A DNA stretch of 48,795 bases. Source: a virus. Shown in pieces: positions 37,121 through 44,592 of this stretch. Position 1 is the first letter of the stretch; each line of letters opens with the position of its first letter. The stretch lies in IMG/VR virus record IMGVR_UViG_3300023119_001932, positions 1-48,795 of that record; one strand, 5' to 3'. The notes beneath the pieces were generated by a model, which was given only the letters and a program-made list of their open reading frames with translations, had not been told where the DNA came from and searched no databases. The translations under genes and the position numbers were made by a program.

Positions 37121-37175
37121 TAAACACTATCCTGTAACTATAAATATTTTTGAATATTAGTAAGGATAGTGTTTA
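37121..37175 (+). promoter_or_regulatory. 13-bp inverted repeat enclosing a late promoter and masking the next ribosome-binding site
   Basis: TAAACACTATCCT (37121-37133) and AGGATAGTGTTTA (37163-37175) are perfect reverse complements with a 29-nt loop. The loop contains the late promoter TATAAATA (37139-37146), and the right arm contains the AAGGA ribosome-binding site of the 37179 gene. RNA read through from upstream should fold and hide the site. RNA started at the late promoter (near 37152) lacks the left arm and leaves it open. T4 genes such as e are known to be controlled in this way. There is no T run after the right arm, so it is not a terminator. Confidence 0.8.
37139..37146 (+). promoter_or_regulatory. 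T4-type late promoter, perfect TATAAATA
   Basis: This is the only perfect TATAAATA among the promoters assigned here. It lies in the loop of the inverted repeat 37121-37175. Predicted start is about 37152, giving a 27-nt leader that keeps AAGGA (37162-37166) for the ATG at 37179. It drives 37179, 38188 and 39977. Confidence 0.85.
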
Positions 37176-37178
37176 CCT

Positions 37179-38186
37179 ATGTCAAGATCAACAGCATTTT
37201 TTATTAACGGCGGCGCCGGCCGTGTTATAACATCAATTCCCGCACTTGAACTTTTTGAAAAAGAAAATCCTGAGGATGATTTTATTATTGTCTGTGAAGG
37301 AGGAACTGATTTCTATAAAGGACATCCTACATTGCATAAACGTGCATATGACGTTTGGCACAAAGGATTATTTGAAAACTTTATTAAAGATAGAACTTGT
37401 GTAAGTCCAGAACCATATCGTATTTGGGAGTATTATAATCAAAAATGCAGTATTGCACAAGCCTTTGATATTGAAATTAATAAAAAAGGTATTAGAGATT
37501 TACATATTCCCCAAATATATCTTAATAAATCAGAAAAGTTACACGGTAAAAGTGTTGTTGACGAAGTTAAAGCAGTTACTGGTTTAAGTAAAGTAATTGT
37601 AATTCAACCTTTTGGCAGAGGAGTTGAACAAACATTAATAGATCAAACATCGAGAAGTTTTCGCGTAGAAGATATGTTAGCAATCGCTAACGAACTTAAA
37701 AAAGAATACGGAATTATTATAATGAGCGAATTGCCGCTTAACATGTATAATGAAGATCCTAATGAAGCTCCTCTTGCACAACCAGAAATTCCGGATATTA
37801 GAATTTGGGGAGGAGTAATTGATGCCGCAGATCACTTCTTAGGATGTGACAGTGTAGGACAACATATTGCTAAATCACTTGGCACCACTGCTACAGTTAT
37901 TACTGGTAGTACATATCCAATTAACACATCATACGTAAATGACAAAGATATTGAAATCTTTGATGTTGGCGAAGGAAGACGTGTATATAGTCCTATTAGA
38001 GTATCAATGGAAGAAGAACCTGACAGATTAAATGATAAAGCAATGGACTTGACACAAGAACAAATTGATAGTATAGTTAATTCTATTAAAAAACGTGTAG
38101 GTAAAAGTGAGCGTTCAGCACCACAACAACCAACACAGAATCAATTTGATAATAATTCAACTTGTTCCCATACAGGAGGACATTAA
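37179..38186 (+). CDS. GT9 (heptosyltransferase)-like glycosyltransferase
   Basis: The 335-residue protein shows the two-domain pattern of glycosyltransferase family 9 (WaaC/WaaF heptosyltransferases). The N-terminus FFINGGAGRVITSIPALELF resembles 'G-D-x-x-x-x-x-P-x-L'. The second Rossmann half starts IVIQPFGRGVEQ, then VEDMLAIANELKKEYGIIIM. The sugar-nucleotide binding end is DAADHFLGCDSVGQHIAKSLG (D215 and D224 among its acidic residues), matching 'D-S-G-x-x-H-x-A-x-A-L-G', followed by VITGSTYP. The last ~28 residues are a Ser/Gln/His-rich tail. A heptose donor would fit the ADP-heptose genes encoded nearby. GT9 homology alone does not prove the donor, and the acceptor (LPS core, virion protein or other) is unknown. 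Translation is probably controlled by the inverted repeat just upstream. Confidence 0.7.
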   Translation: MSRSTAFFINGGAGRVITSIPALELFEKENPEDDFIIVCEGGTDFYKGHPTLHKRAYDVWHKGLFENFIKDRTCVSPEPYRIWEYYNQKCSIAQAFDIEINKKGIRDLHIPQIYLNKSEKLHGKSVVDEVKAVTGLSKVIVIQPFGRGVEQTLIDQTSRSFRVEDMLAIANELKKEYGIIIMSELPLNMYNEDPNEAPLAQPEIPDIRIWGGVIDAADHFLGCDSVGQHIAKSLGTTATVITGSTYPINTSYVNDKDIEIFDVGEGRRVYSPIRVSMEEEPDRLNDKAMDLTQEQIDSIVNSIKKRVGKSERSAPQQPTQNQFDNNSTCSHTGGH

Positions 38187-38187
38187 T

Positions 38188-39987
38188 ATGAGTCAATGGA
38201 TTGCAGGCGTAGCTCGAGGTCATAATGCTGGTGTGTGTTTACTTAAAGATGGCGAAATTGTATTTGCTATGGAAGAAGAAAGACTCACAAGAACCAAATA
38301 TGATGGAGGACCATTAGCATCTATTTTAAAAATTTTAGAATATACAAATAAATTAGATTATTTGGTTGTATCACATACACAAACACTTAGCGATACTGCT
38401 GGTCGTATTGACTATACAAATGAAGATTATATTACAGGATTTGCAAGGAAACTTGGACTAATTGAAAAAGGACATCCACTTGATGCACACCCTCAAATAA
38501 TTGATACTGCAAAACTACATCATAAAATGCATGCCGCACTTGCATTTTATAATTCTGGATTTGAAGAAGCAACAGCAGTTATTATTGATGGCGCTGGCAC
38601 ATGTTTTCCTATGGATTATGAAGATTCTCCAAGATATATGTGGGAAACTGAAACTATCTATAAATGTTCATATCCAGACCAAATTCAAACTTTATATAAA
38701 ACAATGGGTTGTAGAGATTATCTACCTACATTTATAAACGAAAACAAAGACACTGATATTTTTGGTAATGATACTGGAATGTATCAAGTATCATGCTCAG
38801 ATAGAGCAGGCATTGTTAAAGCATATGAAGCAGTAACAGAATACTGCGGCTGGGACGCAATTGAAGCTGGAAAGACTATGGGATTATTTCCATACGGTAA
38901 AGAAAACAATATGATCCCAAAAGTCTTTGATGAAAATATTGATTGGCCAACTCCGTTAACTAATCGTAACTTGTTTATTCCAAAATATCCTAATGGTTCA
39001 ATTGTTAACGAAATGATTAGCAGTGTTTTACGAGAAGAACCTGACAGAGAAGATTGTACTAAAAGTCAAAATAGACGTGACATGGCATATGCTATTCAAA
39101 CTCAAACTCAACAAGCATCATTAGATGTTATTAGGAAAGCAGTTGAAATGACTGGATGTAACAATGTAGTTGTTTCTGGAGGATACGGATTAAATTGTGT
39201 TGCTAACTATTGGTATTTAGAGCAATTAAAAGACGAAGGTATTAATTTATATGTCGAACCGGTGTCTAATGACGGCGGAACAGCAATAGGCGCCGCATTA
39301 TGGGCTTATCGTACTATAACAAAAGATATGACAATTAATAAACAAGTCGATACTGTTTATTACGGTCCTACTTACAATTACACAACTGAAGATGTAGAAC
39401 AAATTGCAGATCAATTTAATGCCGAAGTTACTGATGCAGATTATAAAGATCTTGTAGATTTAATCACAGACAGAAATATTGTTACAGTATATCAAGGAAG
39501 ATCTGAGAACGGTCCAAGAGCTTTAGGCAATAGAAGTATTCTTTATGATCCAACTGATCCTAATGGCAAAGATTTTGTTAATACTGTTAAGCGTCGAGAA
39601 TATTTCCGTCCGTTTGCAGGTAGTATCTTAGAAGAAGATGTACACGAATGGTTTGATTTGCGTGGTATGAAAAGTTCACCTACAATGATGTATGCTGTAA
39701 ACTGTCAGCCAGGCATTGAAGAAAAGATTCCTGCTATTATTCACGTAGACGGAACTTGTCGTATTCAAACTGTTAATAAAGAACAAAATCCTCATTATTA
39801 CAATATTATTAAAGCATTTAAAGAAAAGACAGGTGTTCCAATTGTATTCAATACATCATTTAATTTGGGAGGCGATCCATTAGTTGAAACATTATATGAT
39901 GCAATGTGGACTTTAAAGAAAAGTGATATAGAATACTTATTTTTACCAGAATTTAAAAAGATGATTAAGATTAAAAATGACATTTAG
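38188..39987 (+). CDS. Carbamoyltransferase, NodU/CmcH family
   Basis: This 599-residue protein has the usual length and both domains of the family. The N-terminal Kae1-like carbamoyl-adenylate domain has GHNAGVCLLKDGEIVFAMEE, the metal-binding pair H111 and H115 in HHKMHAALAFY, AVIIDGAG, and VVVSGGYGLNCVANYW with EPVSNDGGTAIGAAL. The C-terminal domain has YQGRSENGPRALGNRS (435-450), then REYFRPFAGSIL and PIVFNTSFNLGGDPLV. These enzymes move a carbamoyl group from carbamoyl phosphate, via an adenylate, to a hydroxyl on a sugar, antibiotic or, in some phages, a modified base. I chose ATG 38188 with AGGAGG at 38174-38179; a longer frame from 38107 overlaps the GT9 gene and has no family match. 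It lies 1 nt after the GT9 gene and overlaps the next by 11 nt. Confidence 0.92.
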   Translation: MSQWIAGVARGHNAGVCLLKDGEIVFAMEEERLTRTKYDGGPLASILKILEYTNKLDYLVVSHTQTLSDTAGRIDYTNEDYITGFARKLGLIEKGHPLDAHPQIIDTAKLHHKMHAALAFYNSGFEEATAVIIDGAGTCFPMDYEDSPRYMWETETIYKCSYPDQIQTLYKTMGCRDYLPTFINENKDTDIFGNDTGMYQVSCSDRAGIVKAYEAVTEYCGWDAIEAGKTMGLFPYGKENNMIPKVFDENIDWPTPLTNRNLFIPKYPNGSIVNEMISSVLREEPDREDCTKSQNRRDMAYAIQTQTQQASLDVIRKAVEMTGCNNVVVSGGYGLNCVANYWYLEQLKDEGINLYVEPVSNDGGTAIGAALWAYRTITKDMTINKQVDTVYYGPTYNYTTEDVEQIADQFNAEVTDADYKDLVDLITDRNIVTVYQGRSENGPRALGNRSILYDPTDPNGKDFVNTVKRREYFRPFAGSILEEDVHEWFDLRGMKSSPTMMYAVNCQPGIEEKIPAIIHVDGTCRIQTVNKEQNPHYYNIIKAFKEKTGVPIVFNTSFNLGGDPLVETLYDAMWTLKKSDIEYLFLPEFKKMIKIKNDI

Positions 39988-40579
39988 TATTTTTGGAATT
40001 CCAATTTATAAAACAAAAATTCCTAACCATAATGAGATAAAAGAAGATCTTTTATCTCAATTAAAACAAGATAATATTCTTAGTCCGAGCGATGATTGGT
40101 ATTGCGACTGTTATACTACACACGGAAGAACAGATATTAATATTAATTGGGATTTATTTTTTACAAGTATACACCCTATTTTACATTCTTATTTAGAATC
40201 TATTTCTTTTAAGACAGATTTAGCAACTATTGGCGGATCTGCCTGGGCTAACGGGTATTCTAAAGGACAACATCAAGACGTACATTGTCATACTGGTGAT
40301 AAGAATGTTTTTAGTTGTGCTTATTCGTTGCACGTTCCAAAAGATTCTGAAAGTAAGTTTATATTTTATAATAGTTCGTATGAACCATTTCCAGCAGAAA
40401 CAAACTTACTTTTTAATACAAATCAATTTGGAAAATCTTTTGATACTAATTTAGAAGAAGGAGAGATTATATTCTTTCCAAGTACATTAGATCATTTTGT
40501 TACATATAATAAATCTGACGAAATAAGATATTCAGTAAGTGCAAATTTTGGTATAGAATCTATCGATCAAGCCAATTAG
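39977..40579 (+). CDS. 2-oxoglutarate/Fe(II) oxygenase-like protein
   Basis: The 200-residue protein has a double-stranded beta-helix pattern like phage 2OG-Fe(II) oxygenases. GQHQDVHCHTGDKNVFSCAY contains candidate iron ligands of H-x-D/H type, and GEIIFFPSTLDHFVTYN gives the distal His. EIRYSVSANFGI supplies an Arg where the family binds 2-oxoglutarate. It starts inside the end of the carbamoyltransferase gene (11-nt overlap), with no clear ribosome-binding site, so it is probably translated by coupling. Its 3' end overlaps by 20 nt the 3' end of gmhB on the other strand. Substrate unknown; hydroxylation of a glycan, protein or nucleotide would all be possible. It differs clearly from the oxygenase at 41199. 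Confidence 0.65.
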   Translation: MTFSIFGIPIYKTKIPNHNEIKEDLLSQLKQDNILSPSDDWYCDCYTTHGRTDININWDLFFTSIHPILHSYLESISFKTDLATIGGSAWANGYSKGQHQDVHCHTGDKNVFSCAYSLHVPKDSESKFIFYNSSYEPFPAETNLLFNTNQFGKSFDTNLEEGEIIFFPSTLDHFVTYNKSDEIRYSVSANFGIESIDQAN

Positions 40580-41195
40580 CAAACTCTTTTAAATCATTAA
40601 ATATAGATACTCGTTTTTTAAGATCTCTATTACTAAATTTATTAAGTTCTTTAATAGTTTCTTCCCCGTGACCTGTTCTTACAAGAATAGGTTTTGCACC
40701 TATCCTATGTGCGGCTTTTAAATCAGAAATTTTATCACCAACAAAGAATCCTTTCTTAAATTTAATATAAGGATTTTCTTCTTCACATTTTTTAAACATT
40801 CCTGTATTAGGTTTTGCAAATATATCATTTCTTAAATTTGTTTCGCTATAATAAATTGCATCAATACTTGCACAGCCAGCTTCACCTAATAATTTAAACA
40901 TATAGTCGTGTGTTTTATCTACATCTTCGGGTGTATATAATCCCTTACCAATGCCTGCTTGATTTGTAATAATTGCGATCTTGTGACCAAGTTGTCTAAT
41001 TTTAGCAACTGCCTCAAGACTTCCAGGAATTGGTTCAAAATCTTCAGGACGATATGTATAGGTACCTCTATCAACATTAATAACGCCGTCTCGATCTAAA
41101 CCAACAACTACTTTAGGTGCTACATTTTTATGATCATAGAACGGTATTTTTTCGGGTTGAGGTTTTTTCTGATTACTCCAATTTATGTTATACAT
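40560..41195 (-). CDS. gmhB: D-glycero-D-manno-heptose-1,7-bisphosphate 7-phosphatase (GmhB)
   Basis: HAD-superfamily phosphatase of 211 residues (bacterial GmhB is about 190). Motif I is LDRDGVIN (D34 nucleophile, D36), motif II TNQAGIGKG (T77), then AKPNTGM (K128) and GDKISDLKAA (D154, D158). It removes the C7 phosphate of heptose bisphosphate on the way to ADP-heptose. The first 26 residues are an extra N-terminal tail. The Cys/His zinc loop of typical GmhB is missing: where CPH...CxC is expected the protein reads YYSETNLRNDIFAKP. Last gene of the minus-strand operon; it starts 3 nt after the 41199 stop (GGGGTAATAAATG). HisB-N histidinol phosphatase is the close alternative, but the HldE/HldD neighbours favour GmhB. 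Confidence 0.87.
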   Translation of the reverse strand: MYNINWSNQKKPQPEKIPFYDHKNVAPKVVVGLDRDGVINVDRGTYTYRPEDFEPIPGSLEAVAKIRQLGHKIAIITNQAGIGKGLYTPEDVDKTHDYMFKLLGEAGCASIDAIYYSETNLRNDIFAKPNTGMFKKCEEENPYIKFKKGFFVGDKISDLKAAHRIGAKPILVRTGHGEETIKELNKFSNRDLKKRVSIFNDLKEFANWLDR

Positions 41196-41198
41196 TTA

Positions 41199-41816
41199 TT
41201 ACCCCGGGCAAATATCAAAAGAAATAGATGTACGAATTGCGCCTTCGTTACATTCAACAACTTTATGTTTAAGATATGATGGAAAAATTAACATTGTGCC
41301 TTTTTCTGGGTAAACGTCCATAGTATCTGCACAATATGGATTTCCTGACATCATATGTTTAACAAGTCCGGCTACTTGATTAGGATTATAAAATCTTATA
41401 GGTCCAGCCGCACTATTAGCTCTCATATAATATGTTCCACTAATGCCATGTATTCCATGATTATGAATATCGTGCGAATCGCCGTCTGAATAATCTTGAG
41501 TCCAATAACGTATTTTAAAGTTAGGGTTAATCATAATGCTTGTATGCTCTTGATAAAGCAAAACTGCATTTCTAACTTCTTCAAAAAAGTCTGGAACTAA
41601 CGTGTGTATTTGAATTTTATTATCCCAAAAATCTGTAGCATGTGTATCAACAGACGTGTAAGGATCGCCACCATAATCAACTATTGGCGTAGTTCTTTGT
41701 AGTTTACTTAATTCTGGCTCCACAGCAGAGCATACAGCATTGGCCATGTCGTCATCAATCTTATAGTGTAATACTGCAACAGGAAAGTAATCTTTAAATT
41801 CAATCTTCTGCGGCAT
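41199..41816 (-). CDS. Putative 2OG-Fe(II) oxygenase (TIGR02466-like)
   Basis: The 205-residue protein resembles the putative 2OG-Fe(II) oxygenase family common in marine phages. It has an N-terminal segment on target or length (YFPVAVLHYKID), then HDIHNHGIHGISGTYYMR carrying the H-x-H/D iron motif, PIRFYNPN, and KGTMLIFPSYLKHKVV with the distal His. IRTSISFDI follows, whose Arg should bind 2-oxoglutarate. The start lies inside the end of the cupin gene (17-nt overlap), with AAGG about 7 nt before the ATG. Within a heptose operon it could oxidise or hydroxylate the sugar or the glycosylated product. Members of this family in phages also occur beside fibre genes, so fibre hydroxylation is an alternative. 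Confidence 0.8.
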   Translation of the reverse strand: MPQKIEFKDYFPVAVLHYKIDDDMANAVCSAVEPELSKLQRTTPIVDYGGDPYTSVDTHATDFWDNKIQIHTLVPDFFEEVRNAVLLYQEHTSIMINPNFKIRYWTQDYSDGDSHDIHNHGIHGISGTYYMRANSAAGPIRFYNPNQVAGLVKHMMSGNPYCADTMDVYPEKGTMLIFPSYLKHKVVECNEGAIRTSISFDICPG

Positions 41817-42195
41817 CTTCTAACCTTTGACTGTCGCCTGGACCAATTCTATAATTATCTTCAACGCTATCTGGTGTACTAACTTCTGTTACACTTCCTT
41901 CTTTAGACAAACAAATTAATTGATGTGGCTGTAGCGGAGGATTGCGCCAAACTTCGCCTTCTTTAAGTTCTTTTTCGTATAGCATACTATTCTTTGTATC
42001 AATGTATGCAACTTTAAATCTTCCATTATTTACAAACCAAGTCTCGTCTTTTTCTTTATGAAAGTGCATACTTGTTTTAGCACCTTCTCTGTTAAAGACC
42101 ATAATTTTACCACAATACATTTCATTTGTGGCCCAAATCATTTCATAACCCCAGCCTTTTTGAACAACACCGCTTAGTCTTTTTACATCAGCCAT
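41800..42195 (-). CDS. Cupin protein, mannose-6-phosphate isomerase type II-like
   Basis: This is a single-domain cupin of 131 residues. It has KGWGYEMIWATNEMYCGKIM, SMHFHKEKDETWFV (H-x-H and Glu as metal ligands), the strand around KVAYIDTKN, and PPLQPHQLICL with the distal His. The pattern is closest to the C-terminal cupin domain of type II phosphomannose isomerase/GDP-mannose pyrophosphorylases and to small sugar-phosphate cupins. It ends in an acidic GDSQRLEDAAED tail. It overlaps hldD by 8 nt and the oxygenase by 17 nt. A sugar-isomerase or epimerase step feeding the heptose pathway is possible. It is not a GmhA (SIS fold) homologue, so it cannot be assumed to replace that missing step. 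Confidence 0.78.
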   Translation of the reverse strand: MADVKRLSGVVQKGWGYEMIWATNEMYCGKIMVFNREGAKTSMHFHKEKDETWFVNNGRFKVAYIDTKNSMLYEKELKEGEVWRNPPLQPHQLICLSKEGSVTEVSTPDSVEDNYRIGPGDSQRLEDAAED

Positions 42196-42997
42196 TTTTT
42201 ACATACTCCTCTACTGTTGCAAAATTAATATCTACTACATTACTTAATTTAGATATGTCTGCACAAGTATATTCTTGATATTGGTTTTTTAAATTTTCAG
42301 GCATAGGTATGTATTTTATTTCTGCATTATATTTTTCTGAAATAATTTCTGCAACTGTTTGAAAACTAACTGGCTTTCCAGTTCCAATGTTATATATGTC
42401 TGATTTTTTATTATCTAATAGTTGTTTATGTGCTTCGCATACATCGCCTACAAATACAAAATCTCGAAGATATTTGTCGCTGCCTTCAAATATATTAATT
42501 GAGCCATTTTCGGTTGCTTGCTTTGTAAACTTAGTTACCGGACTTGCTTGATCTCCTTTGTGATCTTCTAACGGTCCATACACATTAAAATATCTAAATC
42601 CTTGTACAATAATTTTATGATTTTGTTGCCACACCCATCTGTCAAATAGATACTTACTCCATGCATAAGGAGACTGTGGCTGTTTAGGATCGTTTTCGTT
42701 AAATTTTTCATATGGGCCATATACGCTTGCACTTGATGCATATTGAAAATTTACGCCTTTGATATTACATTGGTTGTATAACCATTTACTAAATTCATAG
42801 TTTTGTAAAATAACTTTATCAACATCTTGTTCTGTTGTGCTTGAAATAGCGCCAACATGTATTACCCAATCAAACCCTTCAACTTCTGGCAAATGTTCTT
42901 CTTGCCACTCATAGCCAAATAACTCGTGATCGTTTTGAAGATAAAAAGTTAAATTTTGACCAATAAATCCTTTATGTCCTGTAATTAAAATTTTCAT
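42188..42997 (-). CDS. hldD: ADP-L-glycero-D-manno-heptose 6-epimerase (HldD)
   Basis: Extended short-chain dehydrogenase of 269 residues (bacterial HldD about 310). It has the NAD(P) motif ITGHKGFIGQN (G7, G10, G13), the catalytic YASSASVYG serine region (88-91), and Y111-x-x-x-K115 in SPYAWSKYLFD. FRYFNVYGPLEDHKGDQAS (134-152) matches HldD very closely, including the second catalytic Lys (K147). LRDFVFVGDVCEA and IYNIGTGKPVSF complete the family pattern. It turns ADP-D-glycero- into ADP-L-glycero-manno-heptose. Its ATG overlaps the hldE stop (ATGA), so translation is coupled. The deficit of about 40 residues is mostly in the C-terminal substrate domain. Confidence 0.92.
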   Translation of the reverse strand: MKILITGHKGFIGQNLTFYLQNDHELFGYEWQEEHLPEVEGFDWVIHVGAISSTTEQDVDKVILQNYEFSKWLYNQCNIKGVNFQYASSASVYGPYEKFNENDPKQPQSPYAWSKYLFDRWVWQQNHKIIVQGFRYFNVYGPLEDHKGDQASPVTKFTKQATENGSINIFEGSDKYLRDFVFVGDVCEAHKQLLDNKKSDIYNIGTGKPVSFQTVAEIISEKYNAEIKYIPMPENLKNQYQEYTCADISKLSNVVDINFATVEEYVKNG

Positions 42998-44133
42998 TTG
43001 TTAGTCTCTAATATCTTTGTTGTACTGTATCCTTCAACTGTAGGAACAATATGCACAGGTGCTAAGTCATGTCCTACAATTTCTTCTACAGTATAATCGC
43101 CACCTTTGACAATTAAGTCTGGCTTTAGTTCTTTAATAAGCTCGTAAGGTGTGTCGCTGTCAAACACAATAACTTCGTCTACATACGGAATAAGTTCAAG
43201 TTGTTCCTTTCTTATATTAACGCTGTTAACGGGTCTATTACGCCCTTTTAAGCGTTTTACACTGTCATCGCTGTTTAGACCTACAATTAATTTATTACCT
43301 AAGCTACGGGCTTCTTTAAGCAATGTAAGGTGTCCTGTGTGTAGTATATCAAAACAACCATTAGTAAAAACTATTTTATTTTGCAGATCGTTTTCACTAA
43401 GTATGTATGTGCCAGTATGTTTTACTGATTCTGTTGAGCCTTTAACAGCAATTTTTAAACATTTTTCATAATTATAATTATTAACCAATCCGTATACAAA
43501 CGCGGCTAAGAAACAATCACCTGCTCCTGTAACATCGCTAACTTCTTCGGCTTCAACTTGAATATTGTAATTATTATCATCTATTTTAGCAATAACAGGG
43601 TTACTTGCACTTGTAGTAATAATATTTCCGCCCCAACTATTAAATCCTAATTCGTTATATTCCTTACCATTGGGTTTTACTAACCATGCACCGTCATAAC
43701 AACTAACGTGTCTCTTAGGGTCTACAATAACCTTACAATTAAAACTATTAAGATGTGCAATAATATCGTTTGAATATTCTAATACACCTTTGTTGTAGTC
43801 ACTTAAGATTACATATTCGTACTCGCTAAAGTCTTTTTCTAATATAGACTTAAGAGCTTCTTGACCGTCAGTAACGTAATCTTCATCAATTCTTGTAATA
43901 TAATGCCCGTCACAAATTACACGTATTTTAGTGCATTGTGGATTAGATAAATTTAGTAGTTTTACATCTACTCCTAAATTTCTTAAATTTTGATGTACAA
44001 GTCCGGCTCCGCCTTGTAAAACTTTAATGTCTAATAAGTTTACAACTGGAACTGGCGCTTCAGGGCTAATACGAGAAGATGTACCATAAATATATTTGTC
44101 TGTGATTACATCACCAATAACTAAGACTTTCAT
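42994..44133 (-). CDS. hldE: Bifunctional heptose-7-phosphate kinase / heptose-1-phosphate adenylyltransferase (HldE)
   Basis: A 379-residue fusion; E. coli HldE has 477. The N-terminal PfkB/ribokinase domain has VLVIGDVITDKYIYG, SRISPEAPVPVV, VLQGGAGLVHQNLRNLG, VDPKRH and SDVTGAGDCF (catalytic D206). The C-terminal nucleotidyltransferase has FTNGCFDILHTGH (256-268), VGLNSDDSVKRLKGRNRPVN, VKGGDYTVEEIVG and the closing STTKIL. It phosphorylates heptose-7-phosphate at C1 and, after GmhB acts, adenylylates the product. The missing length is nearly all in the kinase half (two helix-loop segments), so kinase activity needs a test. I chose ATG 44133 (MKVLVIGD); a GTG at 44148 is in frame, and neither has a clear ribosome-binding site. 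Confidence 0.93.
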   Translation of the reverse strand: MKVLVIGDVITDKYIYGTSSRISPEAPVPVVNLLDIKVLQGGAGLVHQNLRNLGVDVKLLNLSNPQCTKIRVICDGHYITRIDEDYVTDGQEALKSILEKDFSEYEYVILSDYNKGVLEYSNDIIAHLNSFNCKVIVDPKRHVSCYDGAWLVKPNGKEYNELGFNSWGGNIITTSASNPVIAKIDDNNYNIQVEAEEVSDVTGAGDCFLAAFVYGLVNNYNYEKCLKIAVKGSTESVKHTGTYILSENDLQNKIVFTNGCFDILHTGHLTLLKEARSLGNKLIVGLNSDDSVKRLKGRNRPVNSVNIRKEQLELIPYVDEVIVFDSDTPYELIKELKPDLIVKGGDYTVEEIVGHDLAPVHIVPTVEGYSTTKILETNK

Positions 44134-44157
44134 AATATTATTGTACACTCAAACTTT

Positions 44158-44592
44158 CTAATTGTCAAGTAAATCTATAACATCAAACACAGTTTTTAAT
44201 TTAGAAAGATTTACTTTTTTGTTTAAAGTATTTTGTAATCCAAAATGTAAAGGCTTTGGCCAATGACCAAAAGAAACCCAAGCATATCCATCATGCTCTT
44301 TATTTAAGGTTGGTATGAATTCTTTAGAAACAATACATAGATATGTATGAAATAAAAATTTAGTATCGTTAGATACAAATGTTTCTAAAGGAATAGTTTT
44401 CTTTATATCTATTTCGCCAATCTCTTCAAAGATTTCACGTTTTAGGCCTTCCCAAGGAGTTTCTTCTCCTTCATTAGTTCCGCCTACAAGACCCCATACT
44501 TGTTTATTTTTACTATTTGCTCTATGTAAAAATAAAAAACGATTAGTGTCAAGGTTATAGATTAAAGCTCCACTACAAATTATATTGCTCAT
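44158..44592 (-). CDS. Nudix hydrolase
   Basis: The 144-residue protein has a clear Nudix box at residues 38-60 (GTNEGEETPWEGLKREIFEE then IG), fitting GX5EX7REUXEEXGU except that the last hydrophobic position is Glu. Before it come IICSGALIYNLDTN and RFLFLHRANSK, and after it KFLFHTYLCIVSKEF, as in small Nudix proteins that hydrolyse nucleoside diphosphates linked to another group. The start ATG 44592 gives the usual Nudix N-terminus. An in-frame ATG at 44649 would add 19 residues overlapping the gp15 gene. It lies between tail-completion and heptose genes. Possible roles are clearing (d)NTP or nucleotide-sugar by-products or controlling the ADP-heptose pool. Substrate cannot be told from sequence. 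Confidence 0.85.
   Translation of the reverse strand: MSNIICSGALIYNLDTNRFLFLHRANSKNKQVWGLVGGTNEGEETPWEGLKREIFEEIGEIDIKKTIPLETFVSNDTKFLFHTYLCIVSKEFIPTLNKEHDGYAWVSFGHWPKPLHFGLQNTLNKKVNLSKLKTVFDVIDLLDN

Noticed and set aside
37121-37175. Intrinsic terminator after 37108
   Set aside because: Long loop and no T run after the right arm; placement of promoter and ribosome-binding site fits a translation switch much better.
38107-38187. Longer N-terminus for the carbamoyltransferase
   Set aside because: It overlaps the GT9 gene in another frame and adds no family sequence, while ATG 38188 has AGGAGG at the right distance.
40560-41195. Histidinol phosphatase (HisB-N) instead of GmhB
   Set aside because: The folds are close, but hldE and hldD in the same operon make GmhB much more likely; kept as a minor alternative.
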